DNA of 15,491 bases from DSNY01 sp037442465 (GTDB lineage Bacteria; Pseudomonadota; Gammaproteobacteria; Burkholderiales; Burkholderiaceae_F): positions 1 to 15,491 of the forward strand of contig JBBIQI010000070.1 of the NCBI GenBank assembly GCA_037442465.1, written 5' to 3'. The position numbers were made by a program, and so were the translations under genes. The notes beneath the pieces are model-generated. The model ran no database searches. It was not told where the DNA came from and saw nothing but the letters and a program-made list of their open reading frames with translations. Shown here piece by piece: positions 15,104 to 15,491 of the stretch. The first letter of the stretch is position 1; every line of letters begins with the position of its first letter.

Positions 15104-15491
15104 CCCCAGCAGACCTTTAGCTTGCGCACGAGTTCGGCCAGCGCAGCCGCGCGATGGCTGATGCGGTTCTTGTGCTCCGGCGCAAGCTCCGCGGCCGTCT
15201 TGCCCAGCTCGGGCAACCAGAACAGCGGGTCATAGCCGAAGCCGCCGGCGCCACGCGGCGTGTCGGCGACCGCGCCGAACCACCGCGCATCGGCGATCAG
15301 GGGCTCGGGATCGTGCGTAGCGCGCACGGCGACCAGCACGCAGGTGTAATGCGCGCGGCGTTCGGTCACGCCCGCCAGACGCCGCAGCAGCTCGGCGTTG
15401 TTGGCCGCGTCGGTCGCCGCCGCTCCGGCGAAGCGCGCCGACCGCACGCCCGGCTCGCCGCCGAGCGCGTCACAGCAAAGCCCCGGGTCGT
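15097..15491 (-). CDS. rdgB: Non-canonical purine NTP pyrophosphatase RdgB/HAM1, 5' end outside window
   Basis: The C-terminal 130 residues of an ITP/XTP pyrophosphatase that removes deaminated purine nucleotides from the pool. The visible part begins in the conserved region DPGLCCDALGGEPGVRSARFAG, continues with RAHYTCVLVAV, and has the family signature GAGGFGYDPLFWLPELGKTAAEL followed by KNRISHRAAAL. Full-length members have about 200 residues, so about 70 N-terminal residues lie beyond 15491. A GTG at 15447 is internal to the conserved domain and is not the start. The stop overlaps hemW by seven bases. Confidence 0.95.
   Translation of the reverse strand, partial: DPGLCCDALGGEPGVRSARFAGAAATDAANNAELLRRLAGVTERRAHYTCVLVAVRATHDPEPLIADARWFGAVADTPRGAGGFGYDPLFWLPELGKTAAELAPEHKNRISHRAAALAELVRKLKVCWGW

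Noticed and set aside
1..15491. CRISPR array, tRNA, rRNA, IS element or prophage
   Set aside because: I saw no regularly spaced repeats, tRNA-like cloverleaf, rRNA sequence, transposase or phage gene in the window.

Overview
The window looks like chromosome of a GC-rich betaproteobacterium, probably Burkholderiales or a close relative. The rdgB-hemW pair, followed by glnA, a small DUF4124 protein and ntrB-ntrC, is a typical betaproteobacterial layout, and codon third positions are strongly G/C. There are no rRNA or tRNA genes, IS elements or CRISPR arrays that I can see. The taxonomic call is inference from gene order and protein style, not from a search.

Left region (about 130-4133, + strand): a compact four-gene unit with overlapping or nearly touching genes. 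It encodes a TetR regulator, a free-standing B12-binding subunit, the large catalytic subunit of a methylmalonyl-CoA-mutase-type enzyme, and a MeaB-type G-protein fused to a PaaI-type hotdog thioesterase. Together these could form a self-contained adenosylcobalamin acyl-CoA mutase system: catalytic subunit, cofactor subunit, chaperone, CoA-ester hydrolase and local repressor. The mutase keeps the fold and several catalytic residues, but its substrate-pocket motifs differ from the methylmalonyl-, isobutyryl- and 2-hydroxyisobutyryl-CoA mutases I know, so its substrate is open. This is the most novel part of the window.

Convergent gap (4134-4355): a pair of inverted 'ACCACAGAGACACAGAG'-type repeats lies between the mutase unit and the oppositely oriented efflux genes.

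Middle (4356-8675, - strand): an RND multidrug or solvent efflux pair, consisting of a periplasmic adaptor followed by the inner-membrane pump. No outer-membrane channel gene is present.

Right (8898-15491, - strand): nitrogen control and housekeeping. Read in the direction of transcription the order is rdgB (5' end outside the window), hemW, a regulatory gap with NtrC-type palindromes and a candidate sigma-54 promoter, glnA, a strong intrinsic terminator, a small exported coiled-coil DUF4124 protein, ntrB and ntrC. NtrB-NtrC would sense nitrogen status and drive glnA through the palindromes upstream of it, making a feedback unit. The + strand opposite these genes has very long stop-free frames, which are GC-driven shadows.
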